Shown in pieces: positions 7,965 to 15,910 of a stretch of DNA of 64,000 nucleotides. The position numbers and the translations under genes are program-made. This DNA comes from Paenibacillus phocaeensis (GTDB lineage Bacteria; Bacillota; Bacilli; Paenibacillales; Paenibacillaceae): positions 823,305 to 887,304 of the forward strand of contig NZ_FCOQ01000018.1 in the NCBI RefSeq assembly GCF_900021165.1, written 5' to 3'. The stretch's first letter is position 1; each line of letters opens with the position of its first letter. The notes under the pieces are model-generated. The model made no database searches and was not told the DNA's origin. It saw only the letters and a list, made by a program, of their open reading frames with translations.

Positions 7965-9167
7965 ATGAGGAAAAATACACCTGACCGCAAATTTCGTGCT
8001 CGCTTCAGCTTGCTGGCCGCTCTTCTCCTGCTCGGTTGGCTGAACCCGCAAGCGGTACAAGCAGCCCCTGCTGCTGCACCCTCGATCCATGCTCAAGCCG
8101 CTGCGGTCATCGACGTTACTTCGGGCCGTCTGCTGTACAGTTTGCACGGGGACGAGCCATTGCCGATCGCCAGCTTGACCAAAATCATGACCGCCATCGT
8201 CGCCATCGAACATGGCAAGCTGTCGGATACGGTTACGGTCGGTAGAAATGCTTATGCGAAGGAAGGCTCCTCGATTTATCTCCAATTGGGAGAAGAGATG
8301 AGCCTGGAAAATATGCTCTACGGGCTGATGCTTCGTTCGGGCAATGATGCGGCAACAGCCATTGCCGAGCATGTCGGCGGCTCGGAAGAAGGCTTTGTTT
8401 ATTTGATGAACGAGAAAGCCAAGCTGCTTGGATTAACGCATACCCACTTTCAGAACCCCCATGGCTTGGATGCCAAAGACCACTATTCGACAGCAAACGA
8501 TTTGGCCAAGCTGACCGGCTATGCGCTGAAAAATCCGCATTTTAAGGAGATCGTCCGTACCCCAAGCAAAACCGCGCCTAATCCTAACGATCCCTGGGAT
8601 TATAAATGGCTGAACAAGAACAAGATGCTGCGATTCTATGACGGGGCGGATGGCGTCAAAACCGGATATACCAAAATCGCCAAACGGTGCCTGGTAAGCT
8701 CGGCAACCCGCGGCGGACAGCAAATTGCTGTGGTCACCTTAAATGACGGCGATGATTGGAACGACCACCGGAAGCTGCTGGACTATGGCTTCGCCAATTT
8801 TCCGCTGACAACGTTGATCAAGGAAGGGCAAGAGATCGAAAATGGACTGATCACCGGGGCGGCGTTCAAATATGCGTTAGCCCCCGAGGAGGCGGACCAG
8901 ATTGAGCGGAGGCTAAAGCTGACCACGGCACGCACAGGCTCGTTTGGTTATCGCGGAAATATCAGCGTTCTTTTGAAGGGCGAAGAGATCGGCACGGTGC
9001 CGGTGTACGAAAAAATCAGCTATCGACCGTCTCCATCGGAAGGTCAAGGCGCGCCGAAAGCGGGGGGTGCCTTTGGATCCGCCCTGGACCGTCAGATGAT
9101 TCGGCTGCCAGCCGATTGGACCGGGTCGCTGAAGAAAGTGCTGAGATCCCTGCTGTTTGATGTGTAA
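7965..9167 (+). CDS. dacB: D-alanyl-D-alanine carboxypeptidase (PBP5*-like)
   Basis: Trims the terminal D-Ala of peptidoglycan stem peptides; the B. subtilis homologue acts in the mother cell on the spore cortex. 400 residues: signal peptide (about 1-34, ending AVQAA), then the three penicillin-binding motifs SLTK at 70-73, SGN at 125-127 and KTG at 232-234, and a C-terminal beta domain. The symbol is based on position directly before spmA-spmB; by sequence alone DacF would be possible. The start ATG follows GGAGGAATCAGCTT. Confidence 0.9.
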   Translation: MRKNTPDRKFRARFSLLAALLLLGWLNPQAVQAAPAAAPSIHAQAAAVIDVTSGRLLYSLHGDEPLPIASLTKIMTAIVAIEHGKLSDTVTVGRNAYAKEGSSIYLQLGEEMSLENMLYGLMLRSGNDAATAIAEHVGGSEEGFVYLMNEKAKLLGLTHTHFQNPHGLDAKDHYSTANDLAKLTGYALKNPHFKEIVRTPSKTAPNPNDPWDYKWLNKNKMLRFYDGADGVKTGYTKIAKRCLVSSATRGGQQIAVVTLNDGDDWNDHRKLLDYGFANFPLTTLIKEGQEIENGLITGAAFKYALAPEEADQIERRLKLTTARTGSFGYRGNISVLLKGEEIGTVPVYEKISYRPSPSEGQGAPKAGGAFGSALDRQMIRLPADWTGSLKKVLRSLLFDV

Positions 9168-9211
9168 TCACTGTAGCTTAGCTGGACAGGGCCGAGGAGG
9201 GAGAAGGAAGA

Positions 9212-9841
9212 ATGGTCAATAAAATTTGGCTTGCACTCATTTTGATCGGTTTTCTCTTTGCTGCCATTAAGGGGGACATCGGGACGGTGACGCAAGCGGC
9301 ATTTGATGGGGCGGCGACCGGCGTAACCGTCTGTTTCGGCTTAATCAGCGTCCTGGTATTTTGGCTGGGGATCATGCGGCTGGCAGAGGACTCCGGGCTG
9401 GTCAAGACCATTTCCCGGCTGCTCGGGCCGGTTGTGGCCTATTTATTCCCCGATGTTCCGAAGAACCATCCGGCTATGGGGTATATCTTGTCGAACATGA
9501 GCGCCAATCTGCTGGGGCTTGGGAATGCGGCAACGCCAATGGGGATTCGCGCCATGCAGGCTTTGCAGGAGCTGAATCCGGACAAACAAACGGCTTCCCC
9601 GGCGATGTGTACCTTGCTGGCCTTAAACACCGCAAGCATTACGTTGATTCCGACCACGCTGATCGCCATCCGCATTAACTTCCATTCCGCGAATCCGGCA
9701 GAGATCGTTGGTTCAACGCTGCTCGCGACCGCGATCGCCACGATGGCGGCCATTGTGGCCGACCGCTGGTATCGCAGGCGGAATACCTATCGCACCCCGC
9801 CGCAGACTACGGCGCCGCCCAATATCTCGCTGAAAGGGTGA
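9212..9841 (+). CDS. spmA: Spore maturation protein A
   Basis: Membrane protein required, with SpmB, for full dehydration of the spore core; the transported substrate is not established. 209 residues with a nucleoside-recognition (gate) domain: hydrophobic helices at about 4-20, 42-62 and 155-175, plus the motif GLGNAATPMGIRAMQ at about 108-122. ATG follows GGAGGGAGAAGGA. Ends 6 bp before spmB. Confidence 0.95.
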   Translation: MVNKIWLALILIGFLFAAIKGDIGTVTQAAFDGAATGVTVCFGLISVLVFWLGIMRLAEDSGLVKTISRLLGPVVAYLFPDVPKNHPAMGYILSNMSANLLGLGNAATPMGIRAMQALQELNPDKQTASPAMCTLLALNTASITLIPTTLIAIRINFHSANPAEIVGSTLLATAIATMAAIVADRWYRRRNTYRTPPQTTAPPNISLKG

Positions 9842-9847
9842 GGCACG

Positions 9848-10381
9848 TTGCTGGACTGGATCAATCTAATATCTGCCTGGGCCGTACCTGTAATGATTGC
9901 CTTTATTCCGCTTTATGCGTATTTCAAAAAGGTACCGGTCTACGAATCGTTTGTGGACGGGGCGAAGGATGGCTTCTCCACCGCGATTGGCATTATCCCG
10001 CACCTGGTGGGCATGATGGTGGCCATCAGCGTATTTCGTGCCTCCGGTGCGCTGGATTTCTTCGTCGGTTGGATGGCTCCCTTCCTGGCCTGGTTGCAGG
10101 TTCCCCCGGAAGTGCTGCCGCTCGGTTTCCTCAGGCCTCTGACGGGGACGGGTTCACTCGCATTTACTACCGACCTGATTAAGACCTATGGACCGGATTC
10201 GATGATCGGCCGAATCGCCTCCACGATTCAAGGGAGCACGGATACAACGTTATACGTATTGACCGTCTATTTCGGCGCCGTGGGAATTCGCAATGGCCGT
10301 TACGCCTTAAAGGTTGGATTATTCTCGGATGTGGTCGGCTTTATCGCGGCGATTGCCGTATGTCTGCTCTTATTCGGATAA
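9848..10381 (+). CDS. spmB: Spore maturation protein B
   Basis: Partner of SpmA in spore core dehydration; also a gate-domain membrane protein. 177 residues. Motifs are FVDGAKDGFSTAI (about 36-48), RPLTGTGSLAF (about 97-107) and QGSTDTTLYVL (about 128-138). Starts at TTG behind AAAGGGTGAGG, 6 bp after spmA. It closes the dacB-spmA-spmB set; a hairpin at 10425-10459 follows. Confidence 0.94.
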   Translation: MLDWINLISAWAVPVMIAFIPLYAYFKKVPVYESFVDGAKDGFSTAIGIIPHLVGMMVAISVFRASGALDFFVGWMAPFLAWLQVPPEVLPLGFLRPLTGTGSLAFTTDLIKTYGPDSMIGRIASTIQGSTDTTLYVLTVYFGAVGIRNGRYALKVGLFSDVVGFIAAIAVCLLLFG

Positions 10382-10424
10382 TTCCTTACATATATATGAC
10401 TCCGTTTGGCAAGAACCGTTCAGG

Positions 10425-10459
10425 ACCGCTTTGAGCTGCCCAGCTCTGAGGCGGTTTTT
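10425..10459 (+). terminator. Terminator after spmB
   Basis: ACCGC..GAGCT and AGCTC..GCGGT form an interrupted stem around GCCC, followed by TTTTTG. Confidence 0.8.
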
Positions 10460-10531
10460 GCTGTTTCTCCGCGCGGCTATTGTGATTTTAGCTTTCGGTG
10501 GGTATCATGTGTATGAGGTGACTTAGCGAAA

Positions 10532-11278
10532 ATGGAGAGATTACAGAAAATATTAGCCGCTGCAGGTGTAGCATCGCGCCGCAAATGCGAGGAATTAATT
10601 CTGAGCGGCAAAGTTCAGGTGAACGGAGAAACCGTTACGACGCTCGGCACGAAAGCCGATCCGTCCACGGACGTCATTACCGTTGACGGCAAAGCGATCG
10701 GCGCGGAGAAGAAGCTGTACCTTGTGTTCAACAAACCGAAAGGGGTTATCACAAGCGCTTCCGATCCCCAGGGCCGTAAAATCGTCACCGATTATTTAAA
10801 AGGAATTACGGAGCGGGTATATCCGGTAGGCCGGCTCGACTACGATACGGAAGGACTGTTATTGCTGACCAATGACGGCGAATTCGCTCATTTGCTGACG
10901 CATCCGAAGCATCATGTACCGAAGACGTACCATGCAACAGTCAAAGGGGTGCCGCACGGCTCGGCCTTGGACAAGCTGAAGCAGGGCGTGATGCTGGAGG
11001 ACGGAATGACGGCTCCTGCCGAAGTCGAATATCAAGATATCGATCCGGAAGGGAAGTTTTCGACGATTTCCATCACGATCCATGAGGGGCGAAATCGCCA
11101 GGTACGACGCATGTTTGATGCGATCTCGCACCCGGTGACGAAGCTGAAGCGCATCTCCTTTGGCGATTTGTATTTGGGCAACCTGAAGCGCGGCCTCTAC
11201 CGCCATTTGACCAAAGAAGAGGTCGAAAGCCTCTATAAACAAGCCCGCACCACGACTCCCCCCACCCCTAAGCGCTAG
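10532..11278 (+). CDS. rluB: 23S rRNA pseudouridine synthase (RluB family)
   Basis: Converts a uridine in 23S rRNA (E. coli U2605 equivalent) to pseudouridine. 248 residues: N-terminal S4 RNA-binding domain (MERLQKILAAAGVASRRKCEELI), then the catalytic domain with VGRLDYDTEGLLLLTNDG at about 99-116, which contains the catalytic aspartate of RLD, and EGRNRQVRRMFD at about 185-196. Same position between spmB and resA as ypuL/rluB in B. subtilis. The exact target base is inferred from the family. Confidence 0.94.
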   Translation: MERLQKILAAAGVASRRKCEELILSGKVQVNGETVTTLGTKADPSTDVITVDGKAIGAEKKLYLVFNKPKGVITSASDPQGRKIVTDYLKGITERVYPVGRLDYDTEGLLLLTNDGEFAHLLTHPKHHVPKTYHATVKGVPHGSALDKLKQGVMLEDGMTAPAEVEYQDIDPEGKFSTISITIHEGRNRQVRRMFDAISHPVTKLKRISFGDLYLGNLKRGLYRHLTKEEVESLYKQARTTTPPTPKR

Positions 11279-11576
11279 AAATGCGGTGAAAGTGGTAACG
11301 AAGAAGGGAAATAGAAGCTGAAACGGCTAATGTTCTAAGAACATGAACTCTAAAGTTGAACTTAGAAAAAGCGGAGAATGGCAAAGTGTGAAATGATTCT
11401 GAAGAAACGGCAGTGGTTGCCCTTGTGAGCGGATTTCTACCCTATATGAATTTAGGAAATCAGAGAAATCCGCGAACAAGCCTAAAATTCCGCACGGAGT
11501 TACCAAAAATCACCTCATTTCTAGCGCGTCACATAATATTCATATTTCCCCGGGCTGAAACTGCGGCAAATTTCGT
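11279..11576. other. Non-coding gap between rluB and the resA promoter
   Basis: No convincing gene. It holds a 13 bp palindrome TGTTCTAAGAACA (11331-11343) and a long-looped inverted repeat GCGGATTTCT (11429-11438) / AGAAATCCGC (11464-11473). A 68-codon open frame at 11413 lacks a ribosome-binding site and similarity. Confidence 0.5.
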
Positions 11577-11582
11577 TATAAT
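11555..11582 (+). promoter_or_regulatory. Candidate sigma-A promoter for resABC
   Basis: CTGAAA (11555-11560), 16 bp spacer, TATAAT (11577-11582). The -10 is perfect and the -35 is a 4/6 match, a pattern typical of activator-dependent promoters. Confidence 0.55.
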
Positions 11583-11630
11583 GTTCATAGAGTGTTCACG
11601 ATTTGTTCAACACTTATGATAATTATCATA
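11582..11630 (+). promoter_or_regulatory. Phased TGTTCA repeats and palindromic operator before resA
   Basis: TGTTCA occurs at 11582, 11593 and 11604, exactly 11 bp apart (one helical turn). Immediately after is a perfect 16 bp palindrome TATGATAATTATCATA at 11615-11630, touching the ribosome-binding site. Phased hexamers are typical of OmpR-family regulators such as PhoP and ResD; the palindrome resembles Fur/PerR-type sites. Which protein binds is inference. Confidence 0.55.
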
Positions 11631-11645
11631 GAAAGGAAGTTCACT

Positions 11646-12173
11646 ATGGGGAAAGCGAGACGGCCGATCCAAATCGTCATTTTGCTGCTGATCGTTGTCC
11701 TTGGCGGCTATGCCATCGGGACAGCGGTGTCCGGCGGCGAAGCCGATAAACCGAAGCAAGGCGGTAAGCCGCCGGCCTTTAAGCTGCTCGGTTTGGATGG
11801 ACAGGTACATACCCTGGACGACTACAAGGGCCAAGCGGTCGTTCTGAATTTCTGGGCCACCTGGTGCACCTATTGCGTGAAAGAGATGCCTGCACTGCAA
11901 GCCCAGGCGAATAAATGGCGCGATCAAGGCGTTGTTGTGCTGGGGATTAACACGGGCGAAGACGAGATGACCGTGCAAAATTTCGTCAAGCAGACGGGTG
12001 TGGATTTTCCCATTTTATTTGATTCCGATAATACGACGACGCGCGATTACGGCATCGTACCGATGCCAACGACCTTCTTTATCGGCAAGAACGGCAAAAT
12101 CTCCTCCATTCATCAGGGCGAGCTGAACTTGGATACGCTGGATGACCAAATCAGGCAGCTGGTGGGTCTTTGA
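11646..12173 (+). CDS. resA: Thiol-disulfide oxidoreductase ResA
   Basis: Membrane-anchored extracytoplasmic thioredoxin-like protein that reduces apocytochrome c cysteines before haem attachment. 175 residues: N-terminal membrane anchor (about 7-28), then a thioredoxin fold with active site WATWCTYC followed by VKEMP. Start ATG is 6 bp after GAAAGGAAG; the frame is open upstream but lacks a better site. First gene of resABC, with resB 19 bp downstream. Confidence 0.95.
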   Translation: MGKARRPIQIVILLLIVVLGGYAIGTAVSGGEADKPKQGGKPPAFKLLGLDGQVHTLDDYKGQAVVLNFWATWCTYCVKEMPALQAQANKWRDQGVVVLGINTGEDEMTVQNFVKQTGVDFPILFDSDNTTTRDYGIVPMPTTFFIGKNGKISSIHQGELNLDTLDDQIRQLVGL

Positions 12174-12192
12174 CAACGAGAGGAGGACATGA

Positions 12193-13866
12193 TTGGTGAT
12201 CCAAAATACAAAATGCGAATGCGGCCACCAAAATCGGGTTGGAACCGTGTTATGCGAAGCTTGCGGCAAACCGCTGTTCGAGGACGAGCAGCCGGGAGGG
12301 CTGCTGGAGATGCGATACGACGGGGTGGCCCGGCGGTCGCAGCGAGCCAATCCAAATGTGATTGATCGGATCTGGAATTTCTTCTCCTCCGTGAAAGTTG
12401 CCGTCTATCTGATCCTCATCACACTGGTTGGCGCGATGTTAGGGACGATATTTGAGCAGGAAAGCAATTTCATTAATTTTGACCCCTCTACCTTCTATAA
12501 GAATAAATACGGGACGATCGGCGAGATCTATTACCGACTGGGTTTATCTCATACGTATGAATCCTGGTGGTTTATCCTGCTGCTGGTCATGATCGGCGCT
12601 TCGCTGGTCATCTGCAGCCTGGATCGCGTGCTTCCGCTTTACAAAGCGCTTTCAAAGCAAAAAGTGCGCAAGCACCTGGAATTCCTCACCCGCCAGAAAG
12701 TGGTATACCAGGGGGAGATCCGCGAAGAAGGCGCAGACTGGGTTGAGCGGGCCGTTCAGCCTTTGCGGAAGAAGCATTACCGCGTATACACGGAAGGCAG
12801 CGCCTTGCTGGCTGAGAAGCAGCGGTTCAGCCGCTGGGGCCCGTATATTATTCATATCGGGCTGATCGTCTTTCTTCTCGCGGTTTTGTTCCGCGGTTTG
12901 CCGGGATTACATCTGGACAAACATTATTGGTTCCCGGAAGGGGAGGTCACACGGATTCCGGAAACCAACCTGTATTTGAAAAACGAGAAGTTTACGGTGG
13001 AGTATTACAGCGAAGATGAAATGTCCGAAGACTTCAAAGCAAGAGGCAAAGTAGTTCCTAAGCTGTTCGAGACGCAAGCGGTTCTGTATGAATGCACGGC
13101 CGATTGCGACGATCCGTCCAAGGAGCCGCAGCTCCGGGAAGTGAAGCGCCATGCCATTCAGGTCAACGATCCGCTCAGCTACAAGGGATTTCAGGCGTAC
13201 CAGTTCGACTTCGATCTCACGCCAAAGCTGAGATCCGTACAGCCGGCTTTAGTTAATGCCCAAACCGGAGAATCGTACGGCAAATTCCAATTGGATATGA
13301 GAAATCCGCAGCGCGAGTTCGAAGTTGGCCCTTATCGGCTCACCCTGCAAAACAAATATATGGATTTTTCCCTGAACGACCAGGGGCAGCCGGTGTCCAT
13401 CTCCGGCGAGCCCAATGCACCTGCCTTTTTGTTCTTGATCCAGGGACCGGATCTTCCGGACGAAGGCACGCAATACCTTTATTTTCCCAAGCAGATCGAC
13501 AAGGAACGGTTCCAACAGGATGCAATCAACAAGCAGCTAGGCGGCGCTCAATCGAAGCTGCAGCTCGATGTGCTCGGAATGGAGGACGTGGATTTTGTGG
13601 AAGCGTCCAGTTATCTGAACATCCGGATTGACCGGGCGATGCCGTTCGTTTGGCTGGGACTGGGGATCGTCATGCTTGGATTGATCTTAGGATTTTACTG
13701 GCAGCATCGCCGCATTTGGCTGCGTGTGGACGGCCGTCAGCTGACGCTGGGCGGACACACGACGAAGAATTGGTTTGGCATGCGCCGCGAAGTCGCCGCC
13801 TTCCTCCAATCAATGGGCGTGGAAGCGGATGAGAAGTCATTGGAAAACAGGGGGAAACGTCCATGA
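12193..13866 (+). CDS. resB: Cytochrome c biogenesis protein ResB with N-terminal zinc ribbon
   Basis: With ResC forms the system II haem export and ligation complex in the membrane. 557 residues. Unusually, residues 7-27 form a zinc-ribbon-like motif (CECGHQ..VLCEACGKPL). The ResB core follows: membrane helices near 65-85, 117-137 and 217-235, a large extracytoplasmic domain (about 240-475), and a last helix near 478-500. Start is TTG 12193 or the adjacent GTG 12196, behind GAGGAGG. Its last four bases overlap resC. Confidence 0.94.
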   Translation: MVIQNTKCECGHQNRVGTVLCEACGKPLFEDEQPGGLLEMRYDGVARRSQRANPNVIDRIWNFFSSVKVAVYLILITLVGAMLGTIFEQESNFINFDPSTFYKNKYGTIGEIYYRLGLSHTYESWWFILLLVMIGASLVICSLDRVLPLYKALSKQKVRKHLEFLTRQKVVYQGEIREEGADWVERAVQPLRKKHYRVYTEGSALLAEKQRFSRWGPYIIHIGLIVFLLAVLFRGLPGLHLDKHYWFPEGEVTRIPETNLYLKNEKFTVEYYSEDEMSEDFKARGKVVPKLFETQAVLYECTADCDDPSKEPQLREVKRHAIQVNDPLSYKGFQAYQFDFDLTPKLRSVQPALVNAQTGESYGKFQLDMRNPQREFEVGPYRLTLQNKYMDFSLNDQGQPVSISGEPNAPAFLFLIQGPDLPDEGTQYLYFPKQIDKERFQQDAINKQLGGAQSKLQLDVLGMEDVDFVEASSYLNIRIDRAMPFVWLGLGIVMLGLILGFYWQHRRIWLRVDGRQLTLGGHTTKNWFGMRREVAAFLQSMGVEADEKSLENRGKRP

Positions 13867-15128
13867 ATTTTCTGGAAATCAGTAGAGTCGCCTTTATGAC
13901 AGCCTTTTTGCTTTATTGCGCGGCTTTTATTTTCTATGTGGTGGCTGTAACGGGAAAAACGTGGCGCAATCGCGATCCGGAGCGACATGAGGCGAAATGG
14001 GGGCGTATTTCGTTTAGCGTCTCCTCGCTTGGCCTGCTGTCGCATCTGATCTATTGCGGTACTCGCTGGGCTTATAGCGGACACGTGCCGGTCAGCAATA
14101 TGTACGAATTTATGTCTTTTTTGTCGATGATGATTATGGTGGCTTTTACTATCGTCTTTATCATTTACCGTAAAATCTTGCTGGGGATGTTCGCCCTCCC
14201 GCTGGCGATCCTGATTATGGCGTATGCCGCGGTTTTCCCGCAGGATGTACAGCCGTTGATTCCGTCGCTGCGCTCCATCTGGCTCTACATTCACGTCACG
14301 CTGGCCGCTACCGGCGAGGCATTTTTCGCCGTTGGCTTTATCGCCGGGTTGATGTATCTGCTGCGGGCCGTGGATTTCTCAGCCACCGACCGGCCAGGCC
14401 GGCGGCAAAAATGGTGGGTTGAATTTACGCTTTTTTCTATTATTATAGTATTGGGCTTTATTGTTTCCGTTTTCGCCTTCCGGGCTGCCGGATATGAAGC
14501 TGTATTCGTACAAAATCAGACAACGATTGACAGCCAAGTAGATCAAGATAGTACAATAGAAGATAAAGAAATCTATAATCTGCCACCGATCGTCGGTCCG
14601 CATCACAGTGAACCCGAGCAAATTCAGCCGTTCCTCGGCATGAAGAAACCGTTATTTGACGCACCTTCCTGGATGCGGGGAGATACGGCCGGCCGTAAAC
14701 TGAACACGGTGATTTGGGCTATACTAACAGGGACCGTGCTTTATCTGCTGCTCCGATTGATCCTTCGCAAACCGCTCGGCACGGCGCTGTCACCGGCACT
14801 GCGAAGCATCGATCCGGATGATCTGGATGAGATCAGTTACCGGGCGATCGCGATCGGGTTTCCGATCTTTACGCTGGGGGCGCTGGTCTTTGCAATGATC
14901 TGGGCTCAGCAGGCTTGGGGCAGATTTTGGGGCTGGGATCCGAAGGAAGTATGGGCGCTCATCACCTGGCTATTTTACAGTGCCTATCTGCATTTGCGCT
15001 TGTCGCGGGGATTTCAGGGGCGCAAGTCGTCGTGGCTGGCCGTCCTGGGATTCCTGGTCGTCATGTTTACGCTCGTAGGGGTGAACCTGATCATAGCGGG
15101 TCTGCACTCCTATGCGGGTACCGATTAA
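13863..15128 (+). CDS. resC: Cytochrome c biogenesis protein ResC (CcsA)
   Basis: Polytopic membrane partner of ResB; carries haem to the outer face and attaches it to CXXCH apocytochromes. 421 residues with several helices. The tryptophan-rich haem-handling motif WGRFWGWDPKEVWAL is at about 353-367. An insertion of polar sequence (about 215-270) sits between helices. Overlaps resB by ATGA. The end is 65 bp from resD. Confidence 0.95.
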   Translation: MNFLEISRVAFMTAFLLYCAAFIFYVVAVTGKTWRNRDPERHEAKWGRISFSVSSLGLLSHLIYCGTRWAYSGHVPVSNMYEFMSFLSMMIMVAFTIVFIIYRKILLGMFALPLAILIMAYAAVFPQDVQPLIPSLRSIWLYIHVTLAATGEAFFAVGFIAGLMYLLRAVDFSATDRPGRRQKWWVEFTLFSIIIVLGFIVSVFAFRAAGYEAVFVQNQTTIDSQVDQDSTIEDKEIYNLPPIVGPHHSEPEQIQPFLGMKKPLFDAPSWMRGDTAGRKLNTVIWAILTGTVLYLLLRLILRKPLGTALSPALRSIDPDDLDEISYRAIAIGFPIFTLGALVFAMIWAQQAWGRFWGWDPKEVWALITWLFYSAYLHLRLSRGFQGRKSSWLAVLGFLVVMFTLVGVNLIIAGLHSYAGTD

Positions 15129-15193
15129 CCCAGACAAGAAGACCATATGGATTGCTCAACTGATTGGGTAAGATGATGAAGGGGTTGTTGTTA

Positions 15194-15910
15194 ATGTCAG
15201 ATCAAACAAACCGCATTCTGGTCGTCGATGATGAAGAGCGGATTCGCCGGCTGCTGAAGATGTACTTGGAAAAAGAAGGCTACGAAATCGATGAAGCGGA
15301 AGACGGGGAGACCGCGCTGAAAATGGCGACCTCCGGCGACTACGGCCTGATTCTGCTCGACGTTATGCTGCCGGGCATTGACGGCGTCGAGGTCTGTAAC
15401 CGATTGAGACAAGTCAAAGCTACGCCGGTGCTGATGCTGACGGCCAAAGGCGAGGAGATTAACCGCGTGCAAGGCTTTGAGGTCGGGGCGGACGATTATG
15501 TCGTGAAGCCGTTCAGCCCTCGCGAGGTCATCTACCGAGTCAAAGCGATTATGCGGCGCGCTTCCGCAACGGCTTATTTGACCAAGGAAAGCGGGACTAG
15601 CAACAATATCGTGTTCCCTCATCTCGTGATTGAGCATGATGCCCATCGGGTGACAGCCAGCGGCCAAGAGGTCAGCTTGACTCCGAAGGAGTATGAGCTG
15701 CTGCATTACCTGGCGGTTTCGCCGGATAAGGTGTTCTCCCGGGAAGAATTGTTGAAGGATGTATGGAATTATGAGTTTTTTGGCGATTTGCGCACGGTCG
15801 ATACCCATGTCAAACGGCTGCGCGAGAAGCTGAACAAGGTCTCGCCGGAATCCGCCGCGATGATCACCACGGTATGGGGCGTCGGCTACAAGCTGGAGGT
15901 TTCGAAATAA
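15194..15910 (+). CDS. resD: Response regulator ResD
   Basis: OmpR-family regulator of aerobic and anaerobic respiration genes, phosphorylated by ResE. 238 residues from the ATG at 15194 (MSDQTNRILVVDDEERIR, with AAGGGG upstream); an in-frame TTG at 15164 has no good site. Receiver domain (about 7-120) with acidic pair VVDD, phospho-aspartate in LLDVMLPG and the conserved lysine in VVKPF; winged-helix DNA-binding domain (about 138-236) with LTPKEYELLHYL and DTHVKRLREKL. resE starts immediately after its stop. Confidence 0.95.
   Translation: MSDQTNRILVVDDEERIRRLLKMYLEKEGYEIDEAEDGETALKMATSGDYGLILLDVMLPGIDGVEVCNRLRQVKATPVLMLTAKGEEINRVQGFEVGADDYVVKPFSPREVIYRVKAIMRRASATAYLTKESGTSNNIVFPHLVIEHDAHRVTASGQEVSLTPKEYELLHYLAVSPDKVFSREELLKDVWNYEFFGDLRTVDTHVKRLREKLNKVSPESAAMITTVWGVGYKLEVSK

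Noticed and set aside
11331..11343. TGTTCTAAGAACA as a LexA box
   Set aside because: Does not match the Gram-positive LexA pattern CGAAC-N4-GTTCG, and lies after rluB and far from a promoter.
11413..11619. 68-codon frame before resA
   Set aside because: No ribosome-binding site, no family similarity, and it covers the promoter and phased repeats.
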